From assembly GCF_001889525.1 (NCBI RefSeq), contig NZ_CP018192.1, positions 248,001 to 312,000 of the forward strand: a stretch of DNA of 64,000 bases, written 5' to 3'. Positions 37,394 through 45,256 of the stretch are shown here, piece after piece. The stretch's first letter is position 1; every line of letters starts with the position of its first letter. The notes beneath the pieces were generated by a model that saw only the letters and a program-made list of their open reading frames with translations, did no database searches and was not told the DNA's origin. This stretch comes from Granulibacter bethesdensis. Lineage in GTDB: Bacteria; Pseudomonadota; Alphaproteobacteria; Acetobacterales; Acetobacteraceae. The translations under genes were made by a program, and so were the position numbers.

Positions 37394-38106
37394 AATGCCT
37401 GATTGTCGCGGCCGGTCAGGGCGTCAGGCTGCGTACGAAAGGGGCGCTGAAACCGCTCATACCCCTTCGTGGAGTACCGCTGATTGAATCTGTGATGACC
37501 CGCACCATGCAGGCTGGCGTCGATGAATTTTTCGTTGTCAGTGGCTATCGTGGGGATGAGTTGAGGGCATTCCTCAACAGCTATGCGGCACGGGAAACCG
37601 TTCGCATCACGCATGTGATCAATCGTCAGTGGGATCGGGCCAATGGTTATTCCGTAACCATGGCCCGGCAGTTTCTGGATGAGCCGTTTCTGTTGGTGAT
37701 GTGCGATCATCTGGTAGATCCGGCTCTGATCCGTGCCCTGATCGCGTATGGCACGCCGGAGAATACGGTGACGCTGGCGGTCGATTACAATCTGGACAGC
37801 CCGCTGAACGATCCCGACGATGTGACGAGGGTTCAGGTCGAGGATGGCCGCATCATCCATATCGGCAAGGTGATCCGCATGTATAATGCCTACGATACAG
37901 GCGTTTTCTTGTGTACGCCAATCATTTTTGCTGCGCTGGAAGAAAGTCAGGCCGCGGGGGATGACAGTATTTCAGGGGCGATGAACGTTCTGGCCGGCTG
38001 GGGCCGGGCGCATGTCTTTGATATAGGCGACCGGGTCTGGGTTGATGTCGATGACCCGCTGGCTTTCGGAAAGGCAGAACAGTTACTGGCGGAGGGGCGG
38101 CTCTGA
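37390..38106 (+). CDS. Nucleotidyltransferase resembling inositol-1-phosphate cytidylyltransferase
   Basis: A single NTP-transferase domain of 238 residues. The signature CLIVAAGQGVRL opens it, followed by KPLIPLRGVPLIE. The segments RANGYSVTMARQFL, VMCDHLVDPALI, VQVEDGRIIHIGKVIR, YDTGVF and WVDVDDP match, from memory, the cytidylyltransferase half of the archaeal IPCT-DIPPS enzymes that make CDP-inositol. The start overlaps the inositol-phosphate synthase stop (ATGA). The expected reaction is CTP plus inositol phosphate to CDP-inositol. Another sugar nucleotide cannot be excluded, but the synthase upstream argues for inositol. Confidence 0.8.
   Translation: MKCLIVAAGQGVRLRTKGALKPLIPLRGVPLIESVMTRTMQAGVDEFFVVSGYRGDELRAFLNSYAARETVRITHVINRQWDRANGYSVTMARQFLDEPFLLVMCDHLVDPALIRALIAYGTPENTVTLAVDYNLDSPLNDPDDVTRVQVEDGRIIHIGKVIRMYNAYDTGVFLCTPIIFAALEESQAAGDDSISGAMNVLAGWGRAHVFDIGDRVWVDVDDPLAFGKAEQLLAEGRL
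38091..38105 (+). promoter_or_regulatory. Shine-Dalgarno and CTG start within a CTGA overlap
   Basis: GGAGG (38091-38095) stands seven bases before CTG (38103-38105). The last base of CTGA completes the stop of the upstream gene. No ATG or TTG occurs in frame before conserved coding sequence begins. Confidence 0.65.
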
Positions 38107-39002
38107 ACGCCATACCATCTCCCTCGACCTATGCGCGCCCACGGGCTGAGCCAGTTCGCCGGACGGCCGAGATCGAGGAAGCCACCAATCGTTGGATCGT
38201 GCATCCTCTTTCCGCAAGGTTGGTGCCGGTCTGTGCGCGTCTTGGCATCCATCCGAATGTTGTTTCGCTCAGTGGCATGATCTGCGGTGTGGCTGCCGGT
38301 TTTGCGTATGCGCAGTATCCACGCCTGCCTTTCATCATCTGTGGTTTTTTGCTGATGGCGGCATGGCATACTCTGGATGGAGTAGACGGGCAGCTTGCTC
38401 GCCTGACCTCGAAACAGTCCGCACTTGGAAAATTACTTGATGGAATCTGCGATTATATCACGTTTATCGCAGTTTATGTCGGGATCGGCTACGTTCTGAC
38501 ACCGCTTTATGGCGGCTGGATATGGGGGCTGATTGCGCTGGCTGGCATTGCCCATGCCGTGCAGGCGGCATCGTATGAGGCACAGCGGCAGGATTATGAT
38601 GCGTGGGGCAAAGGTTTGCTCCATAAACGCTTCACGATGTCTTCGTCAGACGCAGGTTGGCTATATGCAACCTATCTGCGTCTGCAACTGATGGTGGCAG
38701 GGGATATCATGGCACTGGATCGGGTTATGGCAGATGCCATAAGATGTGATCCTGCGCAGGCTTCATTTTTGCAGTCCCGCTATCAAGAGATTTTTGCAGC
38801 GCCTGTACGCCGCTGGGGGGTGATGTCGGCCAACTGGCGGACAATCAGCCTGTTTATATTCTGTCTGATTGGCCTACCAGCAGGTTATTTTCTGATGGAG
38901 ATCATCGGCTTCAGCATGGTCTGTGCGATTCTACTGCGTGCCCAGCGTCGTCGCCGTGCTGCGTTTGTGGAGATGATCCGTTCTGAAAGCCTGCCAGCCT
39001 GA
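38103..39002 (+). CDS. CDP-alcohol phosphotransferase, probable CTG start
   Basis: Integral membrane enzyme with about six helices. The family signature is complete: LDGVDGQLARLTSKQSALGK then LLDGICD, giving D-G-x2-A-R-x8-G-x3-D-x3-D at about residues 95-117. The closest pattern I recall is the DIPPS domain that uses CDP-inositol. The first GTG (38199) would lose the segment IEEATNRWIVHPLSARLVP, which belongs to the family N-terminus, so I place the start at the upstream CTG (299 residues). Likely reaction: transfer of phosphoinositol from CDP-inositol to a lipid alcohol, with ceramide as the best candidate given the neighbours. It converges with spt. Confidence 0.82.
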   Translation: MNAIPSPSTYARPRAEPVRRTAEIEEATNRWIVHPLSARLVPVCARLGIHPNVVSLSGMICGVAAGFAYAQYPRLPFIICGFLLMAAWHTLDGVDGQLARLTSKQSALGKLLDGICDYITFIAVYVGIGYVLTPLYGGWIWGLIALAGIAHAVQAASYEAQRQDYDAWGKGLLHKRFTMSSSDAGWLYATYLRLQLMVAGDIMALDRVMADAIRCDPAQASFLQSRYQEIFAAPVRRWGVMSANWRTISLFIFCLIGLPAGYFLMEIIGFSMVCAILLRAQRRRRAAFVEMIRSESLPA

Positions 39003-39021
39003 CAGGCTGCCCCGCCAACTG

Positions 39022-40221
39022 TCAGAGTGGAAAACCGATTTCTGAAGCCGCCACTTTGAAACGCGCGATGGCATTGCTGATCATCCCTTCTGTATGGCTG
39101 GCTGTCACGCTGGAACGCAGCAGAGGATGATCATCCGGCGTTGCGGGCGGCAGGGACAGATTAACATAAACCCCATGCGCCAGCAGCGCATTCCAGAAAG
39201 CGATGGCGGTGGGAATATCCGGCATCTTTACCGCCACGATAGGGCTGACCTGAGGTCCCACTGTGAAGCCAGCCTGTTTCAGGCCGCCATGAAGTGTTTC
39301 GGCATTGCGCCAGAGCGTTGCCTGCAAGTCCGGCCTTTGCTGCATTTGCCGTAGCGCGGACTGCACGGAGGCAATCACCGAGGCCGGCAGTGAAGCGGTA
39401 AACATATAAGGGCGGCAGGCAACGCGCAGAATGTCGAAGCCGTCTATGTCGGTCACACAAAAACCGCCGACACTGCCGAGACTTTTCGAAAATGTACCGA
39501 CGATAAAATCGGTATCGGCTTCTACGTTTTGAGCTTCCGACAGCCCACGCCCACGGGCCCCGAGCACACCCAGCGAATGGGCTTCATCCACCAGCAGCCA
39601 TGCACCCGCTTCGCGTTTGACAGCGGCAATCTCGGCAAGGGGACAGCTGTCGCCGAGCATGGAGTAAATACCTTCGACCACCACCAGCTTTGCGCCGGAT
39701 GTGCCATCCAGACGACGCAGGCGGCGGGCCAGATCTTCCGGATCGTTGTGACGGAAACGGATCACCTGCGCCTGACCAAGGCGGCTGCCATCATAGATGC
39801 TGGCATGGCTATCAGCATCCAGCAGCAGATAGTCATCCTTGCCGGCCAGCGTAGAGAGAATGCCGAGATTGGCCTGATAGCCGGTGCTGAACACCATGGC
39901 ATGTTTGCGACCATAGAACGCAGCCAGCTCGTGTTCCAGTGCGGTGTGCAGTGCTGTGGTGCCATTGGCGATACGGGAGCCGGTGGTGCCGGTTCCATGC
40001 TCGCGCACGGCCTCGGCGGAAGCGCTTATCCCGGCCGGGTCCAGATTGAGGCCAAGATAGTTGTTGGTCCCGAACAGCAGGGTTGGCTGTCCATTGATCA
40101 TGCCTTCACCGGCCGAGGGGCCTGGCTCGATCACCACGCTGAACGGATCATGCCCGGCGGCGGCCAGTGCGCGGCGTGCTTCGGCGAGGGGAGCAAATTT
40201 GGCAAGAATGGAAGAGCTCAT
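39022..40221 (-). CDS. spt: Serine palmitoyltransferase
   Basis: PLP enzyme of the alpha-oxoamine synthase family that condenses serine with an acyl thioester to 3-ketosphinganine. The Schiff-base Lys is K246 in GTFSKSLGSVGG, with DEAHSLGVLG (D212, H215) and His 139 in DADSHASIYDG. The family also contains KBL, BioF and HemA. The context (acyl carrier protein, acyl ligase, epimerase-like reductase and bCerS) selects SPT. The 399 residues suit the soluble homodimeric bacterial enzyme. It is last in a four-gene minus-strand operon. Confidence 0.93.
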   Translation of the reverse strand: MSSSILAKFAPLAEARRALAAAGHDPFSVVIEPGPSAGEGMINGQPTLLFGTNNYLGLNLDPAGISASAEAVREHGTGTTGSRIANGTTALHTALEHELAAFYGRKHAMVFSTGYQANLGILSTLAGKDDYLLLDADSHASIYDGSRLGQAQVIRFRHNDPEDLARRLRRLDGTSGAKLVVVEGIYSMLGDSCPLAEIAAVKREAGAWLLVDEAHSLGVLGARGRGLSEAQNVEADTDFIVGTFSKSLGSVGGFCVTDIDGFDILRVACRPYMFTASLPASVIASVQSALRQMQQRPDLQATLWRNAETLHGGLKQAGFTVGPQVSPIVAVKMPDIPTAIAFWNALLAHGVYVNLSLPPATPDDHPLLRSSVTASHTEGMISNAIARFKVAASEIGFPL

Positions 40222-40264
40222 AAGAAATCCGGGAACGCTGGGGCTAAGGAAGAGGGCGGTGTCT

Positions 40265-40516
40265 TCAAGGCGCGGCAGTTAATTCGGCCAGACAGGCGGC
40301 CAGATCGTTGATGGTGCGGATCCCTGCCAGTCGGTCTAGCGGCACAGAGACATCGAGGCGATCTTCGATGTCCATGACGAAATTCATGACAGCGAGCGAG
40401 TCCAGCCCGAGATCATCGACGATCACCGTCTCTCCGTTCACCGGCTTTGCCGTTTTGGAGCGTGCAGTCAGCGTATCAATGATCAGAGCTTTAATGGAGG
40501 GCAGATCGGTGCTCAT
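40265..40516 (-). CDS. Acyl carrier protein dedicated to sphingolipid synthesis
   Basis: An 83-residue carrier protein with the phosphopantetheine Ser at position 40 in DDLGLDSLAVMNFV. It is more divergent than AcpP and lies between spt and cerR, as in the Caulobacter ceramide cluster where a special ACP supplies the acyl chain for SPT. GGAG six bases before the ATG is a good ribosome site. The loading enzyme is probably the acyl-AMP ligase encoded two genes upstream. Confidence 0.92.
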   Translation of the reverse strand: MSTDLPSIKALIIDTLTARSKTAKPVNGETVIVDDLGLDSLAVMNFVMDIEDRLDVSVPLDRLAGIRTINDLAACLAELTAAP

Positions 40517-40569
40517 GAGAGGCTCCGTGGGCGATCGGTGGGGTGGATTGATATCTCTGGATCATGTCT

Positions 40570-41541
40570 CTAGCGGGGGGCGTGCGCCGGGGCCAGCCAA
40601 CCCGCGGCACGGTACCATGCGACGGCGCTGGAAAATCCATGATCAAGGGAGATACGGGGCCGGGCAATAGCATCGGGCAGTAATTCAGCCGGGGAGACCG
40701 ACCAGTCGGGATGCAGCATCTCCCGCGCCTTGCCTGTATTGAAAATGGTGGGTCGCCGGGAAAGCAGACCGTAAAGGCTGCCCGCCAGCCCGGCCCCCCA
40801 TATGGAGGCTGCAGGCAGCCGGACATAGTGGGGATGGTGGCCGAGCGCCTGCGCGGCGGTCTGCATGATCTCCTGCGGCGTATAACCCTGCGGATTGCCA
40901 TCGGCGAGCGTGCAGAGAGAGGGCGGCGTTTCGTGCGTGGCCAGAGCCGCGATCGCATCGGCGGCATCGGTGACATGGATCATGGCGATTCTGGAGTGGG
41001 GATGACCGGCGACAGGTACGATCCGGAAAGCGGCGCTCCTGAAAATGGACAGGGTGGCGGTATCCCATGGACCATAGATGGCCGGGGGCCGCACAATGCA
41101 CAGCTTGCCCCCGAACCCGTCTCTCAAAGCCTGTTCTCCGGCGAATTTACTGGCGGCATAGGCGGATAGATGCGGCGCCCGTGCGGCAAGGGAGGAGATG
41201 CCGATCAGCCGTGCCGCCGGTGTGCAGCGTTGCAGCATGGAGGCGAGCCTGAAAGCGCCATCCCGGTTGACAGCCAGAAATGCCTGGGGTGAGCGCGCCC
41301 GTACCAGTCCGGCCAGATGCAGGACCACATCAGCACCCGTCAGCAGCCGTTGCAGCGCGGTTTCATCCGCCAGACCGCCTGAAACAGTTTCGATCCCTCT
41401 GTCCTGCCACAGCGGATGCGGTTCAGGTCTGCGGATCATGGCGCGGACGTGAAATCCGCGCTCTGCCAGGGCAGCCACGGTATGGCAGCCCAAAAACCCG
41501 GTGGCCCCTGTTACCGCCGCGATGGGTTTTCGGGCCATCAT
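40570..41541 (-). CDS. cerR: NAD(P)-dependent epimerase-like reductase, CerR type
   Basis: Extended short-chain dehydrogenase of 323 residues. The Rossmann motif is AAVTGATGFLGCHTVAALAE, with HLAGLVRARS and the active-site SAYAASKFAGE (Tyr-x3-Lys). In Caulobacter the equivalent gene encodes CerR, which reduces the 3-keto group of the sphingoid base or ceramide. The assignment rests on family and position between the acyl ligase and the ACP. Two ATGs (41541 and 41538) are adjacent. Confidence 0.85.
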   Translation of the reverse strand: MMARKPIAAVTGATGFLGCHTVAALAERGFHVRAMIRRPEPHPLWQDRGIETVSGGLADETALQRLLTGADVVLHLAGLVRARSPQAFLAVNRDGAFRLASMLQRCTPAARLIGISSLAARAPHLSAYAASKFAGEQALRDGFGGKLCIVRPPAIYGPWDTATLSIFRSAAFRIVPVAGHPHSRIAMIHVTDAADAIAALATHETPPSLCTLADGNPQGYTPQEIMQTAAQALGHHPHYVRLPAASIWGAGLAGSLYGLLSRRPTIFNTGKAREMLHPDWSVSPAELLPDAIARPRISLDHGFSSAVAWYRAAGWLAPAHAPR

Positions 41542-41550
41542 TCAGCCCGT

Positions 41551-43299
41551 TCAGGCGACGGAGGAGACAGGATCGCTCTCGAAAGCGCCAGTCAGCAGCA
41601 TCTGCCTTGCCCGTGCGCGGCTGAGCTTGCCGGATGAAGTCTGCGGCAGGCTGCGCGGTGGCACCAGAATGACGGAGACCTCTACGCCATGCTGGCGCAG
41701 GAACAGGGAAGCCGCTTCCTGCTGAAGGGCCTCACGGGCAGCCGGATCGCTGAGCCTGCATTGCAGCAGCGCCACAACTTTCTCCTGCGCGTCATTGTCG
41801 ATCGAGAAAACGACCACATCACGGCTGCGCAGGGCAGGAATATGGCTCTCGGCGGACCATTCGAGATCCTGCGGCCAGATATTGCGACCGTTGACGATGA
41901 TCAGATCCTTGGCGCGTCCGGTGACGACAATCTGCCCGTTCAGCAGATAGCCGAGATCACCGGTATTGAGCCATCCATCAGCGGAGAGCACCGCGGAGGT
42001 TGCTTCCGGCTGGGCGAAGTAGCCAGTCATGATGCTCGGCCCCCGTGCATAGATCACGCCCACGCGGCGTTCCGGCAGCACGGTTCCATCCTCGCCACGT
42101 ATCTCGATGGTGTAGCCGGGCAAAGCGGGTCCACACAGGACAAAGTCGCGGCCCTGACCGGTCTGCTCCTCCGGCACGCTGGCAAGGGCGAGACCCTGAT
42201 GTTCCAGCGGTCCGCGCGCCACGACATCGGTATGCAACCCTCCACCATGGGGGGAGAAGCTGAGGGCCAGTGTGACTTCGGCCATGCCATAGCTGGGGAC
42301 AAAAGCCCGATCACTGAAACCGCGTGTTGCGAAGCGCGCGGCAAAATCGCGCAGAACCTGCGGTCGAATCATGTCCCCGCCAATCCCGGCAATGCGCCAG
42401 CTGGAGAGGTCAAGCGTTTCCAGAGCGCTCTCGGCCCGGCGGGCGCACAGCTCATAGCCGAAGGAAGGGCTGTAGGAGAGCGTGCCGCGATTGCGGCTGA
42501 TCAGATCCAGCCAGACCAGCGGGCGGCGTGCGAATTCCCGCGTTGGCAGAAAATCGACTGAAATCTGGCAGGTCAGCGGGGTCAGCAAAAAGCCGACCAG
42601 CCCCATATCGTGATACAGCGGCAGCCAGGAAACACCCCGATCCCCATCCCTGAACGCCAGCCCGTGCTGGCTGATGGCTGCGGCATTGGCCATGGCGGCG
42701 CGCTGCGTCACGGCCACGCCGAGCGGGAACCGGGTGCTGCCTGAGGAAAACTGTAGATAGGACAGCGCATCCGGATCAATCGCGGGCAGGTCCATCCCTG
42801 GGACCGGCATGGTATGCAGCATGGTGGCGGTGCCGGTGAAGACGAGGTTCAGACCCTCAGTCGCTTCCTGCAACCATTCGTTCAGCAGATCGGGTGCAAA
42901 GGCCGCGCTGGCCTGTGCGCTTTCGATCATGCGGCGGATATTGGCGATATAGCCTTCCCGTCCGGCAAACGCAGCCGGCAGCGGCAGGGGGGCTGGCACC
43001 AGCCCGGCATACTGGCAGGCCCAGAAGAGGCGGACGAAATTGCCGTCATTCTCGGCAATCAGCGCGATGCGATCACCCGGATTGAGACCCAGCGCCAGCA
43101 GGCGACGGGCGTCATCCTGTGCCTGACGACGCAGTTCCCGATAGGGCAGGGCTTCCTGCAACACACCGCGCCCGGAGTAGAAATTCAGCCCCGCCTGACC
43201 GGTGGCGGCATAATCCAGCGCATCCGGCAGAGTGGGAAAATCAGCAAGCCGACGGGGAGTGCCAGCGTCTGACGGTGTGGGGATGACGGAATGATGCAC
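41551..43299 (-). CDS. Fatty acyl-AMP/acyl-ACP ligase
   Basis: Adenylate-forming enzyme of 582 residues, FAAL-like in sequence. LQFSSGSTRFPLGVAVTQ is the phosphate loop, WLPLYHDMGLVGFLLTPL and YGMAEVTLALSF are typical of the FAAL branch, and TGDLGYLLNGQIVVTGRAKD is the hinge. The end LPQTSSGKLSRARAR carries the C-terminal Lys. In the Caulobacter ceramide locus an acyl-ACP synthetase loads the special ACP, and the same task is expected here. The start is a GTG without a strong ribosome site, but a stop lies in frame not far upstream. Confidence 0.88.
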   Translation of the reverse strand: MHHSVIPTPSDAGTPRRLADFPTLPDALDYAATGQAGLNFYSGRGVLQEALPYRELRRQAQDDARRLLALGLNPGDRIALIAENDGNFVRLFWACQYAGLVPAPLPLPAAFAGREGYIANIRRMIESAQASAAFAPDLLNEWLQEATEGLNLVFTGTATMLHTMPVPGMDLPAIDPDALSYLQFSSGSTRFPLGVAVTQRAAMANAAAISQHGLAFRDGDRGVSWLPLYHDMGLVGFLLTPLTCQISVDFLPTREFARRPLVWLDLISRNRGTLSYSPSFGYELCARRAESALETLDLSSWRIAGIGGDMIRPQVLRDFAARFATRGFSDRAFVPSYGMAEVTLALSFSPHGGGLHTDVVARGPLEHQGLALASVPEEQTGQGRDFVLCGPALPGYTIEIRGEDGTVLPERRVGVIYARGPSIMTGYFAQPEATSAVLSADGWLNTGDLGYLLNGQIVVTGRAKDLIIVNGRNIWPQDLEWSAESHIPALRSRDVVVFSIDNDAQEKVVALLQCRLSDPAAREALQQEAASLFLRQHGVEVSVILVPPRSLPQTSSGKLSRARARQMLLTGAFESDPVSSVA

Positions 43300-43446
43300 G
43301 GGTGGTCCACATCCTTGAGTGCTGACGCGCCACTCCCGGTGGCGGTAGGTGCAGGTTGGTCGGGCGGCGGGGTGACAGGATCAGCCCCCACGAAAGGCAG
43401 GACTATCAGGGGGTTTGAAGGCAATCCGTCAAGTCCGAAGCGCGGT

Positions 43447-43941
43447 TTAGTAGTATTTCATTCTGATATCGACCACGTTATCGCCGGGGTGGGTTGCAAA
43501 TCTGACAGCTGACAGGTCTGGTGGCCCCAGCAGAAGAACGGGGTTGCGGGAGAAACCAAACCCTTCGGCAGGCAGGCCCAGCATGGTCGTGTCGAAATGA
43601 CCGTTCCGGTTGGCGTCATGAAACAGGGCGACGGCATAAAATCCGGGTGCGGGCAATGCGATGCAGGCATGCGTCACAGGAAGGGAAACCGGCAGGCTGA
43701 CACGGGCAAGTTTGTATTTCCCATCCAGAAAATGCTTGGCCTCATCCGGATAGACGGTGATGGTGATCACGCCTGCTGCTGAATTCATGCCATGGACAGA
43801 GATCAACAGGCGTGTCTGGTGCGGATCATCCGGCTGACACGGATCGATCCCTGCGCGACCGTGGCGAGGCCAGACTGCCAGAGCCAGCAGGACTATAATA
43901 CTAAAAAGCCGTTTCAGTATGGCTGGTCTGTTCCGATCCAT
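43447..43941 (-). CDS. Secreted DUF2141 protein
   Basis: A 164-residue exported protein. The signal peptide is about residues 8-30 (LKRLFSIIVLLALAVWPRHGRAG). The mature part has the DUF2141 core, GFYAVALFHDANRNGHFDT, then LPAEGFGFSRNP. The Asp/Asn-rich loop looks like a calcium-type turn. The function of the family is unknown. It lies about 150 bases upstream of the acyl ligase on the same strand; whether it belongs to the ceramide operon is open. Two Cys (in GIDPCQPDD and THACIALP) could pair in the periplasm. Confidence 0.82.
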   Translation of the reverse strand: MDRNRPAILKRLFSIIVLLALAVWPRHGRAGIDPCQPDDPHQTRLLISVHGMNSAAGVITITVYPDEAKHFLDGKYKLARVSLPVSLPVTHACIALPAPGFYAVALFHDANRNGHFDTTMLGLPAEGFGFSRNPVLLLGPPDLSAVRFATHPGDNVVDIRMKYY

Positions 43942-44119
43942 GACGGCTGTTTCCTGTCAGTCTTGTGATGAAGTGCGACTTCCGGTTAGGTCCGCCGGAT
44001 CGCCATCCCCCCTCATGCCGGGTATTCCTGCATGAGCAGGCTGTATGGGCATGGAGCGGTCAAGTCCAGCCGAGCGTAGGAGAGAGTCGAGGAAGAAGAG
44101 AAACGTCCTCCGGCATGAA

Positions 44120-45256
44120 ATGCGTCAGATCCTGATTTTCCGCCATAACCTGTTCCGTGTTTCGGAGCCGTTCGTCACCGAACCGGCTGAAGCGTTGACG
44201 CGCTATCGCCCGCTTTACATGGGGTGGCTGCGCTATGGGGAGGCCCCGTCGGGGGCGGAGTCCATTGTGCTGGGGCGTTGTGCCGGTACGCGTCCTTCTG
44301 CTGCGGTAGGCTGGCAGATGCTGTCCCGCGATCCCGGCCCCTATCTGCGCCGGTTGGGTGAGTACAGGCCGTCGCTGATCCATGCCCATTTCGGAGTTGA
44401 TGGCAGCTATGCCCTGCCGCTGGCCAGGCGGCTCGGTGTGAAGCTGGTCACGACATTTCATGGGTTTGATGCGACCCTGTCTCTGGCAGGGCTGATGACC
44501 TCTCCCCCCTGGGCCTGGTATGCGTTGATGCGGCACAGGTTGGCGCGGGAGGGCGCGTTGTTCCTCTGTGCCTCCGCGTTTATTCGCCGGAAAGTGCTGG
44601 CGCTGGGTTTCCCTGCTGAGCGCACGCGGGTTCACTATATCGGCGTGGATTGTGCCGGAATCACGCCTCGTGCGCCGGAGGAGGAGACCAGAACCATCCT
44701 GCATGTCGCCCGGCTGGTGGAAGTGAAGGGCACCGCTTCTCTGCTCCGCGCTTTTGCCCGCCTGAATGGCCGGCATGAGGATGTCAGGCTGGATATTATC
44801 GGGCAGGGTCCGTTGCTGCCCGGGTTGCGTGATCTGGCGCGTGTGCTGGGCGTTGAAGCGCGGGTGCGGTTTCTCGGTGCATGGCCGCATGAGGCTGTTC
44901 TGCACCATATGCGACAGGCGGCGATGCTGGTGCAGCCGAGCGTGCGCACCCGCAACGGCAGGGAGGAAGGGTTAGGCATGGTCCTGCTGGAAGCCGCGGC
45001 AAGCGGTGTTCCCGCGATCGGATCGCTCAGTGGCGGTATACCGGAAGCCGTCCGGGATGGGGGAACCGGTTTTCTGACACCGGAGCGGGATGTGGAGGCG
45101 CTGGCCCGCCGGATGAATGATCTGCTGGATGACGACACGCTTCGCCGGCGTATGGGCCATGCTGCCCGGCGCATGGCTGAGCAGGAATTCGACCGCCAGC
45201 GTCAGACGGCCCGTCTGGAAACCCTGTATGATTCGGTGCTCGACCATGCAGGCTGA
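44120..45256 (+). CDS. GT4-type glycosyltransferase
   Basis: GT-B glycosyltransferase of 378 residues. The N-terminal half has HAHFGVDGSYALPLARRLG and VTTFHGFDATLS. The C-terminal half has TILHVARLVEVKGTASLLRA, LDIIGQGPLLPGLRDL and the donor-site VQPSVRTRNGREEGLGMVLL with the E-x7-E pattern. The ATG used begins MRQILIFRHN, where conservation starts; the frame is open 25 codons further. Its last bases overlap a PIG-L deacetylase gene, suggesting that the sugar it adds is then de-N-acetylated, as with GlcNAc. Confidence 0.88.
   Translation: MRQILIFRHNLFRVSEPFVTEPAEALTRYRPLYMGWLRYGEAPSGAESIVLGRCAGTRPSAAVGWQMLSRDPGPYLRRLGEYRPSLIHAHFGVDGSYALPLARRLGVKLVTTFHGFDATLSLAGLMTSPPWAWYALMRHRLAREGALFLCASAFIRRKVLALGFPAERTRVHYIGVDCAGITPRAPEEETRTILHVARLVEVKGTASLLRAFARLNGRHEDVRLDIIGQGPLLPGLRDLARVLGVEARVRFLGAWPHEAVLHHMRQAAMLVQPSVRTRNGREEGLGMVLLEAAASGVPAIGSLSGGIPEAVRDGGTGFLTPERDVEALARRMNDLLDDDTLRRRMGHAARRMAEQEFDRQRQTARLETLYDSVLDHAG

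Noticed and set aside
38996-39010. AGCCTGACAGGCT palindrome at the spt / phosphotransferase junction as terminator
   Set aside because: The arms are short and no T run follows on either strand.
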